From: Candidatus Rokuibacteriota bacterium
GTDB lineage: Bacteria; Methylomirabilota; Methylomirabilia; Rokubacteriales; CSP1-6
Assembly: GCA_016200085.1 (NCBI GenBank)
Contig: JACQFL010000030.1
Location: forward strand, 1-42,845
Direction: 5' to 3'
Length of the DNA: 42,845 bases
Part shown: in pieces, positions 16,672-25,078 of the stretch
How positions within the stretch are numbered: position 1 is the first letter of the stretch
How the letters are laid out: every line of letters begins with the position of its first letter
Notes under the pieces: generated by a model
The model's input: the letters and a program-made list of their open reading frames with translations, nothing else
Told to the model about the DNA's origin: nothing
The model's database searches: none
Made by a program: the position numbers and the translations under genes

Positions 16672-19247
16672 GCGCGCGGGGTCCGACGAGCAAGAAGATC
16701 CTGCACGTCGAGGACAATCCCGAGAACCGGCTGCTCGTCCGGGCGCTGCTGGAAGCCGAAGGCTACGAGGTCGTCGACGCCGAGGACGGCCTGACGGGGA
16801 TCGAGGCGGCCATCAGCGGCAAGCCCGACCTCGTGCTGCTCGACATCAACCTGCCGGTGGTGAGCGGGTACGAGGTGGGTCTCGCCCTCAAGGTCGCGGT
16901 GCCCGACATTCCCATCGTGGCCGTCACCGCGTACGCCATGGAGGGCGACCGCGAGCGGACCCTGGTGGCGGGCTGCGACGGCTACATCCAGAAGCCGATC
17001 GACGCCGACGCCTTCGCGCGCCAGGTCGGCGAGTTCCTCCGCGGCAAGCGGGAGCGGCTCGCCGCCGGCGAGGAGAGCGCGCACCTGCGCGAGCTGAACC
17101 AGCATCTCGTCTATCGGCTGGTCGACCACATCCAGGAGCTCAAGCGCCTCAACCGCCAGTTCGCCCGCCGGGCCAGCCAGCTGGAGGCGCTCCACCTCGC
17201 CGTGCAGGACATCACGCCGGAGGCGGGCGCGGCGCGCTGCCTCGATCGCCTGCTGCCAGCGCTGGCGCGCGCGCTCGCGACGACGACCTTGACCGTCGAG
17301 CTGGCCGACGGCTCCGCCACGCGCCTGACCGTCGAGGGCGAGGGCGCCGTCGAGCGGGGCGAGGGCGGAACGGAGCTGGAGTGGCGCGTGCCCATCGCCC
17401 TGCACGGCAAGACCCTCGGGAGCATGCTCGCGCGCCAGATCGTGCCGCCGCGCGCGGCGTCCGACGAGGAGCAGCTGCTCAAGATCGTCGCCAACCAGCT
17501 CGCCATCGCGATCGAGAACGCGCGCCTGTACGAGGACCTCCAGGAGCGCCTGCGCCAGACCCAGACCCTGCTCGCGGTGAGCCAGACCGCCGGCGCCACC
17601 CTCGATTCCACCGAGGTCGCCCGCCGGACCGTGCGCGAGCTCGTCCGCGCGCTCGGCGCGGACTTCGGCGGCGCGTACCGGCGCGACCCCGACGACGGCC
17701 GCTTCGTGCCCATGGCGGGCTACCGGGTGCCCAGGGACCTGCTCGCCAAGCTCAGCGAGCCGGGCTCAGGCGAGCAGCCGATCCTGAGAGCGGCCCTCAC
17801 CACCGGCGGGCCGCTCTACGCGAGCGATAGCCAGGCCGATGGGCGCTTCAAGGGCGGCCGGCTGCTCGACGCGCTGCCGCACCGCTCGATCCTCATCGTG
17901 CCCATGATCGCCAAGGACGAGGTCATGGGCGGCTTCGTCCTCGTCTGGCTGCGCGAGATGCACGTCTTCGGCGAGGAGGAGCTGGGCCTGGCCCAGGGCA
18001 TCGCCCGCCAGGCGGCCATCGCGCTGGAGAACGGCCGCCTGTTCGCGGAGCTGCAGGCCGCGCTCAAGGCCATCGAGGAGTCCCAGCAGCGCATCGTGCA
18101 GGGGGAGCGGCTGCGCGCCCTCGGCGAGATGGCGGGCGGGGTGGCCCATGACTTCAACAACACCCTGGCCATCATCATCGGCCGGGCCGAGGTGCTGCTC
18201 AGCGACACCGAGGACCTCGAGGCGCAGCGCCAGCTCAACGTCATCATCAAGGTGGCCCTCGACGCCGCCCAGACCGTCAAGCGCATCCAGGAGTTCACGC
18301 GGATGCGCCGCGCGCGGCCGTTCCACCAGGTCGACCTGAACCAGATCGTCGAGGAGGTCGTGGAGGTCTCGCGCTCGCGCTGGAAGGACGACGCCCAGGG
18401 CCGCGGCGTCCGCTACGACGTCCTCGTGGAAGCGAGCCCGCTGGGGCCGGTGGCCGGCGACCCCGCCGAGCTGCGCGACGCGCTCACCAACATCGTCTTC
18501 AACGCGCTCGACGCCATGCCGGAGGGCGGCAGCGTCACGCTGCGCACGACGGTCGAGCACGGCCGGGCGGTGTGCGCGGTGACCGACACCGGCATCGGCA
18601 TGACCGACGAGGTGCGCCAGCGGATCTTCGACCCGTTCTTCACCACCAAGGGCGAGCGCGGGACGGGCCTCGGGCTCAGCGTGGTGTACGGCATCGTCAC
18701 CCGCCACGGCGGCGAGCTCGACGTGGTGAGCCGGCCGGGCCACGGCAGCACGTTCACCGTCCGTCTCCCCCTCGGCGGGGAGCCCCGGTCCGACGGCAGC
18801 GCGAAGCCCGCCGCGCAGGCCTCGCGGCCCGTCAGCGTGCTCGTCATCGACGACGAGAAGGAGGTCGCCGAGGTCCTGCGCGACCTGCTCGCGCGCGACG
18901 GCCACCGGGTGGTGATCTGCGGCGACGGGGAGAGCGGGCTGGCCCGGTTCCAGACCGACACGTTCGAGTTCGTGATCACCGATCTCGGCATGCCCGGGCT
19001 CTCCGGGTGGGATGTGGCCCGGCTGATCAAGCTGTGGAAGCCCGGCACGCCGGTGGCGATGGTGACGGGGTGGGGCGACCGCATCGATCCCGCGGAGGCG
19101 GAAGCACGAGGGGTCGACTACCTCGTGAACAAGCCCTTCAAGCGCGACCACGTGCGCGACCTCGTCGCGCGCGTGCTCACCCGCGGCGAGACGTCGGGCT
19201 CGCCGCCGGAGCCGCCGGGGCCGGACCGGCCGCGCGGCGCGCGCTGA
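16668..19247 (+). CDS. Hybrid histidine kinase with REC-GAF-GAF-HisKA-HATPase-REC architecture
   Basis: An 859-residue cytoplasmic protein without membrane segments. The N-terminal receiver has Asp59 (LVLLDINLP) and Lys109 (IQKPI). A coiled-coil-like linker (about 135-180) is followed by two GAF domains (about 180-290 and 310-460). The H-box GEMAGGVAHDFNNTLA (His494) is of the class that precedes an HATPase domain (NALDAMPEGG, DTGIGM, GTGLGLSVVYGI). A C-terminal receiver has the ITDLGMPG Asp and NKPF Lys. It probably receives phosphate from the upstream kinase on the first receiver and relays it internally. The start is fixed by the ATGA overlap at 16668. Its last 71 bases overlap the convergent PAP2 gene. 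Confidence 0.92.
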   Translation: MSARGPTSKKILHVEDNPENRLLVRALLEAEGYEVVDAEDGLTGIEAAISGKPDLVLLDINLPVVSGYEVGLALKVAVPDIPIVAVTAYAMEGDRERTLVAGCDGYIQKPIDADAFARQVGEFLRGKRERLAAGEESAHLRELNQHLVYRLVDHIQELKRLNRQFARRASQLEALHLAVQDITPEAGAARCLDRLLPALARALATTTLTVELADGSATRLTVEGEGAVERGEGGTELEWRVPIALHGKTLGSMLARQIVPPRAASDEEQLLKIVANQLAIAIENARLYEDLQERLRQTQTLLAVSQTAGATLDSTEVARRTVRELVRALGADFGGAYRRDPDDGRFVPMAGYRVPRDLLAKLSEPGSGEQPILRAALTTGGPLYASDSQADGRFKGGRLLDALPHRSILIVPMIAKDEVMGGFVLVWLREMHVFGEEELGLAQGIARQAAIALENGRLFAELQAALKAIEESQQRIVQGERLRALGEMAGGVAHDFNNTLAIIIGRAEVLLSDTEDLEAQRQLNVIIKVALDAAQTVKRIQEFTRMRRARPFHQVDLNQIVEEVVEVSRSRWKDDAQGRGVRYDVLVEASPLGPVAGDPAELRDALTNIVFNALDAMPEGGSVTLRTTVEHGRAVCAVTDTGIGMTDEVRQRIFDPFFTTKGERGTGLGLSVVYGIVTRHGGELDVVSRPGHGSTFTVRLPLGGEPRSDGSAKPAAQASRPVSVLVIDDEKEVAEVLRDLLARDGHRVVICGDGESGLARFQTDTFEFVITDLGMPGLSGWDVARLIKLWKPGTPVAMVTGWGDRIDPAEAEARGVDYLVNKPFKRDHVRDLVARVLTRGETSGSPPEPPGPDRPRGAR

Positions 19248-19809
19248 GCCACGACGCGCCCGCGGCGAGGGCGAAGCCGAGCGCGATCCCGCCGAGGGCG
19301 TCGGACGGCCAGTGCTTGTCGAGCATGACACGCGCGACGCCGACGGCGAGCACGAGCGCCACCGACGCGAGGCGCACGAGCGCGCGGCGCCCTGGCGGCA
19401 GGCCGCCGGCCACGTAGACGATCGCGCCGAAGAATCCCGCGGCGGCCGTGGCGTGACCGCTCGGAAACCCGAGCGAGACGTCGGCCGGGCGCGGCCGCCC
19501 GATCAACGCCTTGAAGAGGTCCGGCGTCGTCGTGGCCAGGACCATCAGCGCCAGCCAGACCCACCAGTGACGGCGCAGGTCAGGGACGGCGGCGATGAGC
19601 ACGAAGGTCGCCGGCAGCAACACGGGCCAGTGACCAAGCTCGTTCACCGCGCGGAGGAGCGGCAGCAGCGCGGGCGAGGCCAGCCCGAGCAGCGCGCGCC
19701 GCACGGTTTCGTCCGCGGGCAGGACGCCGGCGAGCGCGACGGCGCAGGCGAGCGCCACGAACGTCATGCCGGCCAGTGCGAGGACGCCGCGCGCGCGGGC
19801 GGCCGTCAC
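19177..19809 (-). CDS. PAP2-family membrane phosphatase
   Basis: A 210-residue PAP2 (phosphatidic acid phosphatase type 2) protein with about six hydrophobic helices. The three catalytic motifs are present: KALIGRPRP, FPSGHATAAA and RVMLDKHWPSDALGG, giving the Lys-Arg-Pro, Ser-Gly-His and Arg-His-Asp site. It would dephosphorylate lipid phosphates such as undecaprenyl pyrophosphate or phosphatidate at the periplasmic face. The GTG at 19809 overlaps the previous stop as GTGA, indicating coupling. It is the last gene of the copper/cytochrome cluster, and its Pro/Ala-rich tail is encoded antisense to the end of the hybrid kinase. Confidence 0.88.
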   Translation of the reverse strand: MTAARARGVLALAGMTFVALACAVALAGVLPADETVRRALLGLASPALLPLLRAVNELGHWPVLLPATFVLIAAVPDLRRHWWVWLALMVLATTTPDLFKALIGRPRPADVSLGFPSGHATAAAGFFGAIVYVAGGLPPGRRALVRLASVALVLAVGVARVMLDKHWPSDALGGIALGFALAAGASWLSARRAAGPAPAAPAASPTSRRG

Positions 19810-20090
19810 TCGGCGCGCTCGTCGCCTGCCGGGCGCGTTCCCCGCGCCGGGCGCGTTCCCCGCGCCCGGGCGACCACGGTCACGAGCCCGACCACCGCGG
19901 CCCCGGCCACGAGGGCCACCCCGGCCCACAGCAGCGCGGCCGCCAGGGGATTGCTGGGATCGAGCCCGAGGAGGCGGAAGAGATCGGGCCAGGCGCCGGC
20001 GTCGTCGGGGCCGTGGTGGGCGGCCGCCCACCCGGGCGCGAGCAGCGCGGCGCCGGCGGCCACCAGCGCTGGAAGCGCCTTGGATTTCAC
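19806..20090 (-). CDS. Small exported single-TM protein
   Basis: 94 residues: a signal peptide (VKSKALPALVAAGAALLAPGWAAA), a short His-containing segment starting HHGPDD, one transmembrane helix (about 49-75) and a basic tail. The GTG start at 20090 is provided by the last box of repeat R3 (GCGGTGAAATCC). The tail contains the in-frame duplication RGTRPA twice, from an 18-bp tandem repeat at 19829-19864. The mature His-His at the N-terminus could bind copper, but no family is recognised. It lies between the cytochrome c and PAP2 genes on the same strand and is coupled to the latter by GTGA. Confidence 0.65.
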   Translation of the reverse strand: MKSKALPALVAAGAALLAPGWAAAHHGPDDAGAWPDLFRLLGLDPSNPLAAALLWAGVALVAGAAVVGLVTVVARARGTRPARGTRPAGDERAE

Positions 20091-20164
20091 CGCTCGGCTG
20101 GGCGTGCTTCGCGCGCCCGCCTCGCACACCCGTTCGGCTCGCCGCGCGGCGCAGCTCACCTCAC
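20083..20164 (-). repeat. Paired-hairpin dispersed repeat, copy R3
   Basis: Minus-strand complete copy. Read in sense it runs GTGAGGTGAGC, a short GC hairpin, CGAGCCGAACG, TGCGAGGCGGGC, hairpin 2 (GGGCG and CGCCC arms), then GCCGAGCGGTGAAATCC. The GTG in its last box is the likely start codon of the 94-residue gene. Confidence 0.8.
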
Positions 20165-20170
20165 GCTGCC

Positions 20171-20230
20171 ACGCACGTCGTTCGGCTCGCAGGGATCGGG
20201 GCTTCGCCCCTGGGGCCCTGCTCACCTCAC
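20171..20230 (-). repeat. Dispersed repeat, half-unit copy R4
   Basis: Half-unit in sense order: GTGAGGTGAGC, long hairpin (GCAGGG and CCCTGC arms with inner GGGGC GAA GCCCC), CGAGCCGAACG. It lacks the second half-unit and is followed directly by R3, the same half-plus-full arrangement as R2a/R2b. Confidence 0.8.
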
Positions 20231-20235
20231 GAGTC

Positions 20236-20332
20236 CATTTCACCGCTCGGCCGGCGCACTGCGTGCGCCACCTCGCACGTCGTTCGGCTCGCAGGGATCG
20301 GGGCTTCGCCCCTCCGGCCCTGCTCACCTCAC
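20236..20332 (-). repeat. Paired-hairpin dispersed repeat, copy R5
   Basis: Complete copy with the long type of hairpin 1 (as in R4) and a perfect 7-bp hairpin 2 (GGCGCAC and GTGCGCC). It starts about 10 bases after the stop of the cytochrome c gene in its transcription direction. Confidence 0.85.
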
Positions 20333-20341
20333 AAGTCCGTG

Positions 20342-21238
20342 TCACCTGTCGGCCGTCCAGTCGAAGCGTGCCGTCACCCCGCGGCTGTAGCGGCCCTTGA
20401 GCGGCTCGAGCGCCTGCATGGCGGCGGGGCCGATGCCGATCGCGACCCGCTTCGTGCCGTCCGGCACGCGCACCGCCGCGCCGTAGTGGAAGCCGTCGGG
20501 CCCCGTCCCGGGCGCCAGGCGGACGCTCCGCGTGCCGGCCGCGGTCTCCACGCTCGCGGTGACGGGCAGGTAGGGCACGGCCTCGCCGCTGTCGCTGTCG
20601 GTGACGAACAGCATCAGGCGGCGGACGTCGTCATCGTAGACGAGGCGCAGGTCGTACGGTCCCGCCGTCTGGGTCCGCTCGGCGCCCGCGGGGTGGTGAT
20701 GCTGGTGCCCCGCCGCCGCGTCACCCGCCCCCTGACCGGCGGCGCTGAGCTGGTGCGCGCCGCCCGTCCCCGCGGCCGGCGCCTGGGTCAGGCTGGTGAG
20801 GTAGGCCACGAGGTCTTGCAGCTGCGCCACCGACAGGCTGTCGGCGTAGGACGGCATGATGGACCGCCCGTCGGGTCCCGTGAAGCCCGGCCCGTCGACG
20901 ATCACGGCGTTGGGATCGATGATCGACTCCGCGAAGTACTCCGGGGGGTGGTGGCCGCCCATGCCCGTGAGCGCCGGCCCCGTGTGGGTGGCGTCGCCTC
21001 CCGGGGCAGGAAAGCCGGCGCCCGCGATCTCGTGGCAGCGATAGCACTCGAGGCTCGCGAAGAGGGCCCGGCCCCGCGCGGCGTCGCCGGCGGGCAGCGT
21101 GAAGCGCCAGCCCGGCGGCACCCCACCGCTCCGGTGCAGCGCCTCCATCGAGATGTGCCGCGAGGCGCCCTGCGCCGAGACGAGCGAGACCGCCCCGAGG
21201 GCGAGCAGGGCGGCGGCGACGACCGCGCGACGTCTCAT
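20342..21238 (-). CDS. Periplasmic c-type cytochrome fused to a P19/Tp34-like domain
   Basis: 298 residues. A signal peptide (about 1-22) is followed by a class I cytochrome c domain with heme motif CYRCH (Cys65, Cys68, His69) and axial Met128 in SIMPSY. A His/Gly-rich linker (AGHQHHHP) leads to a C-terminal beta domain of about 100 residues. In that domain VPYLPVTASVE and GFHYGAAVRVPDG resemble the P19/Tp34-type periplasmic iron- or copper-binding fold; this assignment is tentative. The protein would link electron transfer to periplasmic metal binding. GGAGG lies 6 bases before the ATG. It follows the CusF-like gene by 46 bases in the copper cluster. Confidence 0.8.
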   Translation of the reverse strand: MRRRAVVAAALLALGAVSLVSAQGASRHISMEALHRSGGVPPGWRFTLPAGDAARGRALFASLECYRCHEIAGAGFPAPGGDATHTGPALTGMGGHHPPEYFAESIIDPNAVIVDGPGFTGPDGRSIMPSYADSLSVAQLQDLVAYLTSLTQAPAAGTGGAHQLSAAGQGAGDAAAGHQHHHPAGAERTQTAGPYDLRLVYDDDVRRLMLFVTDSDSGEAVPYLPVTASVETAAGTRSVRLAPGTGPDGFHYGAAVRVPDGTKRVAIGIGPAAMQALEPLKGRYSRGVTARFDWTADR

Positions 21239-21284
21239 CGACGACCTCCATGACGGACCGGCCGGCCGCGCCCGCGGCCGCCGA

Positions 21285-21656
21285 TCACGACAGCTTCTCG
21301 ATCGCGGTCACCGTCAGGTTCGGCGGCGAGCCGCGCAGGGTGAATCGTACCGCGTCCCCGACCTGGGTCGACTCGAGGACCTTGGGCGACGCGGCGCGGA
21401 AGCCCATGGTCATGCCCTGCATGTAGCCGGGGATGTCCTCGTGGCTCACGACGATCACGCCGATCTCGGGCAGCACCGCGCGCACCACCCCCTGCACCCG
21501 CCACTCGCGCTCGGGCCCGCCGAAGAGCGCGCTCGCCCGCGCCACCTGCAGCTCGCGCTCGAGCTGCGCCGCCTGGCGGCCCCACCCGAGCCAGCCCGCG
21601 CCGAGGCCGAGCGCCAGCGCGAGGTCGACGAGCGCCACGACCTTCCAGGCCCGCAT
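21285..21656 (-). CDS. Copper-binding protein, CusF-like
   Basis: 123 residues with one N-terminal membrane anchor (about 5-25), a short coiled region, then a CusF-type copper-binding OB-fold. The segment SHEDIPGYMQGMTMGF holds His72, Tyr78, Met79, Met82 and Met84, which match the His/aromatic/Met-x-Met copper site of CusF (Tyr replacing Trp). GVVRAVLPEIGVIVV before it and VGDAVRFTL after it complete the fold. It likely shuttles Cu(I) in the periplasm while tethered to the membrane. Its ATG shares one base with the stop of the CopD fusion gene (TGATG), implying coupling. Confidence 0.85.
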   Translation of the reverse strand: MRAWKVVALVDLALALGLGAGWLGWGRQAAQLERELQVARASALFGGPEREWRVQGVVRAVLPEIGVIVVSHEDIPGYMQGMTMGFRAASPKVLESTQVGDAVRFTLRGSPPNLTVTAIEKLS

Positions 21657-23656
21657 CAGTGCACGTGCTCGCCGGGATCGGCGGCCACGACCTTCTCCTC
21701 GTTCAGCGTCTGCGCGTCGACGAGCAGCGGCCGCACGTCGCGCGTCTCGTTCGCATCGAGGGCCAGGCGCGCGCGCAGATAGCCCTGGCGGTCGACGAGG
21801 AACTCGGCGTGGGGCGCGCGCGTGAAGAGCCCGTAGGCCTCCACGATGTCCGGCGCGCCGTCGGTCACCACGGCGAAGAGGATACGCGGGGAGGCGCCGA
21901 GGCGCTTGATCGCGTCGGGCGCGCCGTCCGTGGGTGCCGCGATGATCTCGACACCCAGCAGCGCGAGGTCGTTCGTCGCCTCCGCGAGCTGCGCCAGGCG
22001 CGGCCGGGAGCCCGGGAGCGTGTAGAGCACGAGCAGCACCATCCGGCGGCCGCGGTAGTCGCGCAGCGAGCGCTGGGGCGCGGGGCCGACGGCGAAGGTG
22101 AAGTCAGGGGCGGCGAGCCGGGGCGGGCCGGGCTCGACGGCCAGGCCGAGCCGCCGCACGCCTTCGACCTCGCCGAGCGCCCGCACGAGATTCACCAGGT
22201 CCCAGCGCTGATCCTCGCCGAGCCCCTCGCCGAGGCCCGGCATGCCCGAGCGAGGGATGCCGTGGGTGATCCACCAGAAGAGGTCGCCCGCCGTGTGGTC
22301 GGCGGTGTGGGGCGCGCGCAGGTCCGCGGGCGGCACGCGGAGGCCGCGGGCGGCGGGCCCGTCGCCGGCGCCGTACCGCCCGTGACACCTCTCGCAGCGC
22401 TCGTGATAGAGCGCCGCGCCGCGGGCGATGGAGGCCGCCGAGTAGCGCACCGTCGGCCGGTAGTACGTGGTCGGGTAGGCGTCGATGGCGAGGGGCGGCA
22501 GCGCGAGCGCTCCGCCGACCGCGACCAGCGCGAGCGCGCCCACGAGCAGGGGCGCCCGTTGCCGGCGCACGAGCAGCGAGGAGAGCGCGGCCACCGCCCC
22601 CAGGATCGCCACCTGACCGCCGACGAAGACGCGCGGGCGGAGGGCGGGCGCGCTCTGGAGCGCCGACGTCGACAGGCGCTCGGCGAAGGGCCACGCCGGC
22701 TGCAGGTGGAGCGCCGGGGGGCTCAGCGTCATCGCCGCCACCAGCCCGAGGAGGACGAGCCCCAGGGCCGTCTCGCCGGCGACCCCGCGCGCGAGCGCCC
22801 GCATCGCCGGCCGCCCGACGGTCTCGGCCTGGCCGCCGAGGCGCGGCAGGTGCCGCCAGCGGCTGGTCCGCGCCAGCGCCAGGATCAGGATGAAGATCCC
22901 GAGCTTGGCCAGCAGCAGCCGGCCGTACGGCGTGCCGACGAGCGCGGCGACGCTGCCGACCTGCACCACCGTGTTGACGATCCCCGTGGCGATCAGCGCG
23001 AGCACCGCGATCAGGGCGACGCGCGAGAAGCGACGGGCCGCGAGGACCGCGTACGGTCGCGCGTCGGCGCCCGCCTCGCGGGAGGCGAGGCGCAGCAGCA
23101 GCGCCAGGGGCAGCAGACCGCCGAGCCACACGCCGGTCGCGATCAGGTGGACTGCATCGCTGGCCACCGCGGCGGTCGTCCACGGCTCGACGGCGGCCGC
23201 GTGACCGGCCGCCGCGAGCAGGCCGAGGGCGAGCAGGGCGAGGATCGCCACCTCGCCCCGCATCACGATCCAGTCGGCGCGTGAGAGCAGCGCCGGCGTG
23301 ACGGCCAGGAATGCGGCGAGCAGCGCGAGCAGGCCCACGCGCGTCAGCCACACGTGTCCGGCCTTGGTCTCGAGCAGGACCCGGGCCACGACGTCGCGCT
23401 CGAGGATGGCCCGGGGGTGACCCGACGCCAGGGCCGCCTGGTGAGCGAGGCTCGCGATGCCGGAGAGCAGCGCGAGCACGACCAGCCCGCGGGAGGCGCG
23501 CAGGACGCGGCGCTCCCAGGCCTGCGCCGTCGGCCGATCGGACCGCCCGGAGAGGAGCAGGGACGTCACGCCGCCGACGAGGACGACCAGGATCGCGAGG
23601 TGAGCCCAGCGGCTGGCGAGGCCGAACGCCTGGATGCTCGCTTCTCCCGCCGTCAG
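21656..23656 (-). CDS. CopD-cytochrome c-redoxin triple fusion
   Basis: 666 residues in three parts. Residues about 10-385 form a CopD-type membrane domain with about ten helices and conserved His (GHAAAVEPW, VHLIATGVWLGG). Residues about 405-500 are a cytochrome c domain with CERCH (421-425) and Met472 in GMPGLG. Residues about 515-645 are a thioredoxin/SCO-like domain (APDFTFAV, GRRMVLLVLYT, DRQGYLRARL). The usual CxxC is absent: YTLPGSRPR stands where it should be. The protein probably moves copper across the inner membrane and couples it to periplasmic redox chemistry. It begins at a CTG overlapping the CopC stop as CTGA. The only nearby canonical start (ATG 23719) would overlap copC by 67 bases. 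Confidence 0.85.
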   Translation of the reverse strand: MTAGEASIQAFGLASRWAHLAILVVLVGGVTSLLLSGRSDRPTAQAWERRVLRASRGLVVLALLSGIASLAHQAALASGHPRAILERDVVARVLLETKAGHVWLTRVGLLALLAAFLAVTPALLSRADWIVMRGEVAILALLALGLLAAAGHAAAVEPWTTAAVASDAVHLIATGVWLGGLLPLALLLRLASREAGADARPYAVLAARRFSRVALIAVLALIATGIVNTVVQVGSVAALVGTPYGRLLLAKLGIFILILALARTSRWRHLPRLGGQAETVGRPAMRALARGVAGETALGLVLLGLVAAMTLSPPALHLQPAWPFAERLSTSALQSAPALRPRVFVGGQVAILGAVAALSSLLVRRQRAPLLVGALALVAVGGALALPPLAIDAYPTTYYRPTVRYSAASIARGAALYHERCERCHGRYGAGDGPAARGLRVPPADLRAPHTADHTAGDLFWWITHGIPRSGMPGLGEGLGEDQRWDLVNLVRALGEVEGVRRLGLAVEPGPPRLAAPDFTFAVGPAPQRSLRDYRGRRMVLLVLYTLPGSRPRLAQLAEATNDLALLGVEIIAAPTDGAPDAIKRLGASPRILFAVVTDGAPDIVEAYGLFTRAPHAEFLVDRQGYLRARLALDANETRDVRPLLVDAQTLNEEKVVAADPGEHVH

Positions 23657-24024
23657 CGCTTCACGGTGAACGTGAAGTCGCCGGACGTCACATGGGTATC
23701 GACCGACAGCACGCGCCACGTGACCGTGTAGCGCCCGCTGCCGAGCGGGAGCAGGCCGGTGCGCAGCAGCGCGCCGTCCGCCGCGTCCACGCGCCCGTCG
23801 TGGGTGTCGACGCGGTTGCCGCCGGCGTCCGTCACCTGGAGCGTGCTGAACGCGGGCTCGAGCTTCTGCGTGAACCAGAGCTTGACCTCGGCAGGCGGTG
23901 TTCGCACGGCGCTCCCGACCCGGGGCTCGGCGCGGTCGAGGAAGGCGTGCGCGCCCGCGCTGGCGGTGGCCAGCGCGAGCGTCACGGCGGTCAGGACGGC
24001 GGCGAGCCGTCGGCGCAGGCTCAT
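23653..24024 (-). CDS. copC: CopC-family periplasmic copper-binding protein
   Basis: 123 residues. The signal peptide ends ...ATASAGA, so the mature protein begins with His26 (HAFLDRAEPRVGS). This N-terminal His and Asp109-Thr-His111 (SVDTHVTSGDFTF) form the Cu(II) site of CopC proteins. No Met-rich Cu(I) loop is visible, so this is the Cu(II)-only type. It would hand copper to the CopD domain encoded immediately downstream. ATG overlaps the previous stop (ATGA) and its own stop overlaps the next gene (CTGA). Confidence 0.9.
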   Translation of the reverse strand: MSLRRRLAAVLTAVTLALATASAGAHAFLDRAEPRVGSAVRTPPAEVKLWFTQKLEPAFSTLQVTDAGGNRVDTHDGRVDAADGALLRTGLLPLGSGRYTVTWRVLSVDTHVTSGDFTFTVKR

Positions 24025-25007
24025 CTCGATCCGAAGATAGGCCTTCCGATGCTGTTGGGGAAGAGGTCGTCCAGGAAGAAGTGCAGGATGGCGCGGACGC
24101 CGACGTGCTTGCCGGTGCGGTCGTTGACGGGCACGATGGCCTCGGCGCCGACCTGCACGAAGCGCCCGGCCCAGATCACCCCGGGGTTCACGGCCCCCCG
24201 CATCTCGCCCGCATGGCCGCGATCGAGCGGGTGCGACATCTCGACCTCGACGATGGGGATCAGCTGGTTGACGAACCCCGGCAGGCCGAAGTCTCTGACG
24301 AAAGCACGCAGGTAGGGCAGGCTGTACATCACGGCCACGCCCCAGCGGAACACGCGCGGGTGGGTCTCCTTGTCGACGTCGATCTCGGTCTCGCCGGTCT
24401 CCTCGTCGATCGTGGCGGTGAACTTTCGCGTGGTGCCCTGCAGCGGCAGCTCCGCGCCGACCACGCCGGTGAGCGCCAGCGGGCGCAGCCAGCGGGCGCT
24501 CTCGGGCAGATCGCCGAAGCCCTTGCCGAAGAGGACGGCGGGGCGGAGGGAGTCCACGGTCTCCGCGCCGATGGCGCGGCGGCCCGTGCCGCCCACCTCC
24601 CAGCCGAACGCGGCCGAGAGGAGGAACTCGTGGGGCTCGTTCACGATCAGCTGGTACTTCAACGTGACCTCGAGATTGCCGAACCCCGTGACCGAGTCCT
24701 TCGACGAGTCGAAGTCCCGCCGCGTGAGGTCGCCCGCGAGCGTGAGCCCGAGATCCCTGGTGATGCGCTTGGACCACTCGCCGCTGAACGTGGTGGCCCA
24801 GGCGGCCGCCTGCTCGTCCCAGGCCGGCTGCTTGAAGCGCGTGACCATCGGCAGCGTCAGCTCGTCCGCGACGAAGGGGTCGTCGATGGCGAGCGTGGAC
24901 GGCAGGAATCGCTTGCCCACGACGCCGTGGGCCAAGGCGGGCTCTGCGGCGGCGAGCAGCAGCGCGGCCATGCCGAGACAACTCCGGGGAACCTTCCAAA
25001 GGTTCAT
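24021..25007 (-). CDS. Exported beta-strand-rich protein of the copper cluster
   Basis: 328 residues with a signal peptide ending ...AAAEPALAHG. The mature part has alternating hydrophobic/aromatic strands (LGLTLAGDLTRRDF, LEVTLKYQLIV, FLLSAAFGWEVGG, WGVAVMYSLPYLRAF) typical of an outer-membrane beta-barrel or similar beta-sheet protein. I recognise no named family. Its conserved place next to CopC/CopD suggests a role in copper or cytochrome biogenesis at the outer membrane. A strong Shine-Dalgarno GGGAGG lies 5 bases before the ATG. A 7-bp palindrome (24989-25005) covers the first codons. It overlaps copC as ATGA. Confidence 0.75.
   Translation of the reverse strand: MNLWKVPRSCLGMAALLLAAAEPALAHGVVGKRFLPSTLAIDDPFVADELTLPMVTRFKQPAWDEQAAAWATTFSGEWSKRITRDLGLTLAGDLTRRDFDSSKDSVTGFGNLEVTLKYQLIVNEPHEFLLSAAFGWEVGGTGRRAIGAETVDSLRPAVLFGKGFGDLPESARWLRPLALTGVVGAELPLQGTTRKFTATIDEETGETEIDVDKETHPRVFRWGVAVMYSLPYLRAFVRDFGLPGFVNQLIPIVEVEMSHPLDRGHAGEMRGAVNPGVIWAGRFVQVGAEAIVPVNDRTGKHVGVRAILHFFLDDLFPNSIGRPIFGSR
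24989..25005 (-). promoter_or_regulatory. Palindrome at the start codon of the beta-barrel gene
   Basis: GAACCTT and AAGGTTC arms of 7 bp flank a 3-base centre and abut the ATG. It could be an operator or a translation-blocking hairpin. A second inverted pair (CCAGGACG 25017-25024, CGTCCTGG 25046-25053) lies just upstream. Confidence 0.35.
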
Positions 25008-25078
25008 GTGTCCCTCCCAGGACGGACCACGGCCCGGACGCGGGGCGTCCTGGCCGTCGGTCAGGTATGGGCGCTCCG

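Noticed and set aside
19829..19864. 18-bp tandem repeat
   Set aside because: It is an in-frame duplication (RGTRPA twice) inside a protein tail. Noted with the gene; too short to be a separate element.
24989..25005. CueR-type copper operator
   Set aside because: The palindrome shares ACCTTCC with known copper operators but has the wrong spacing and overlaps the start codon, so it is listed only as an unassigned palindrome.
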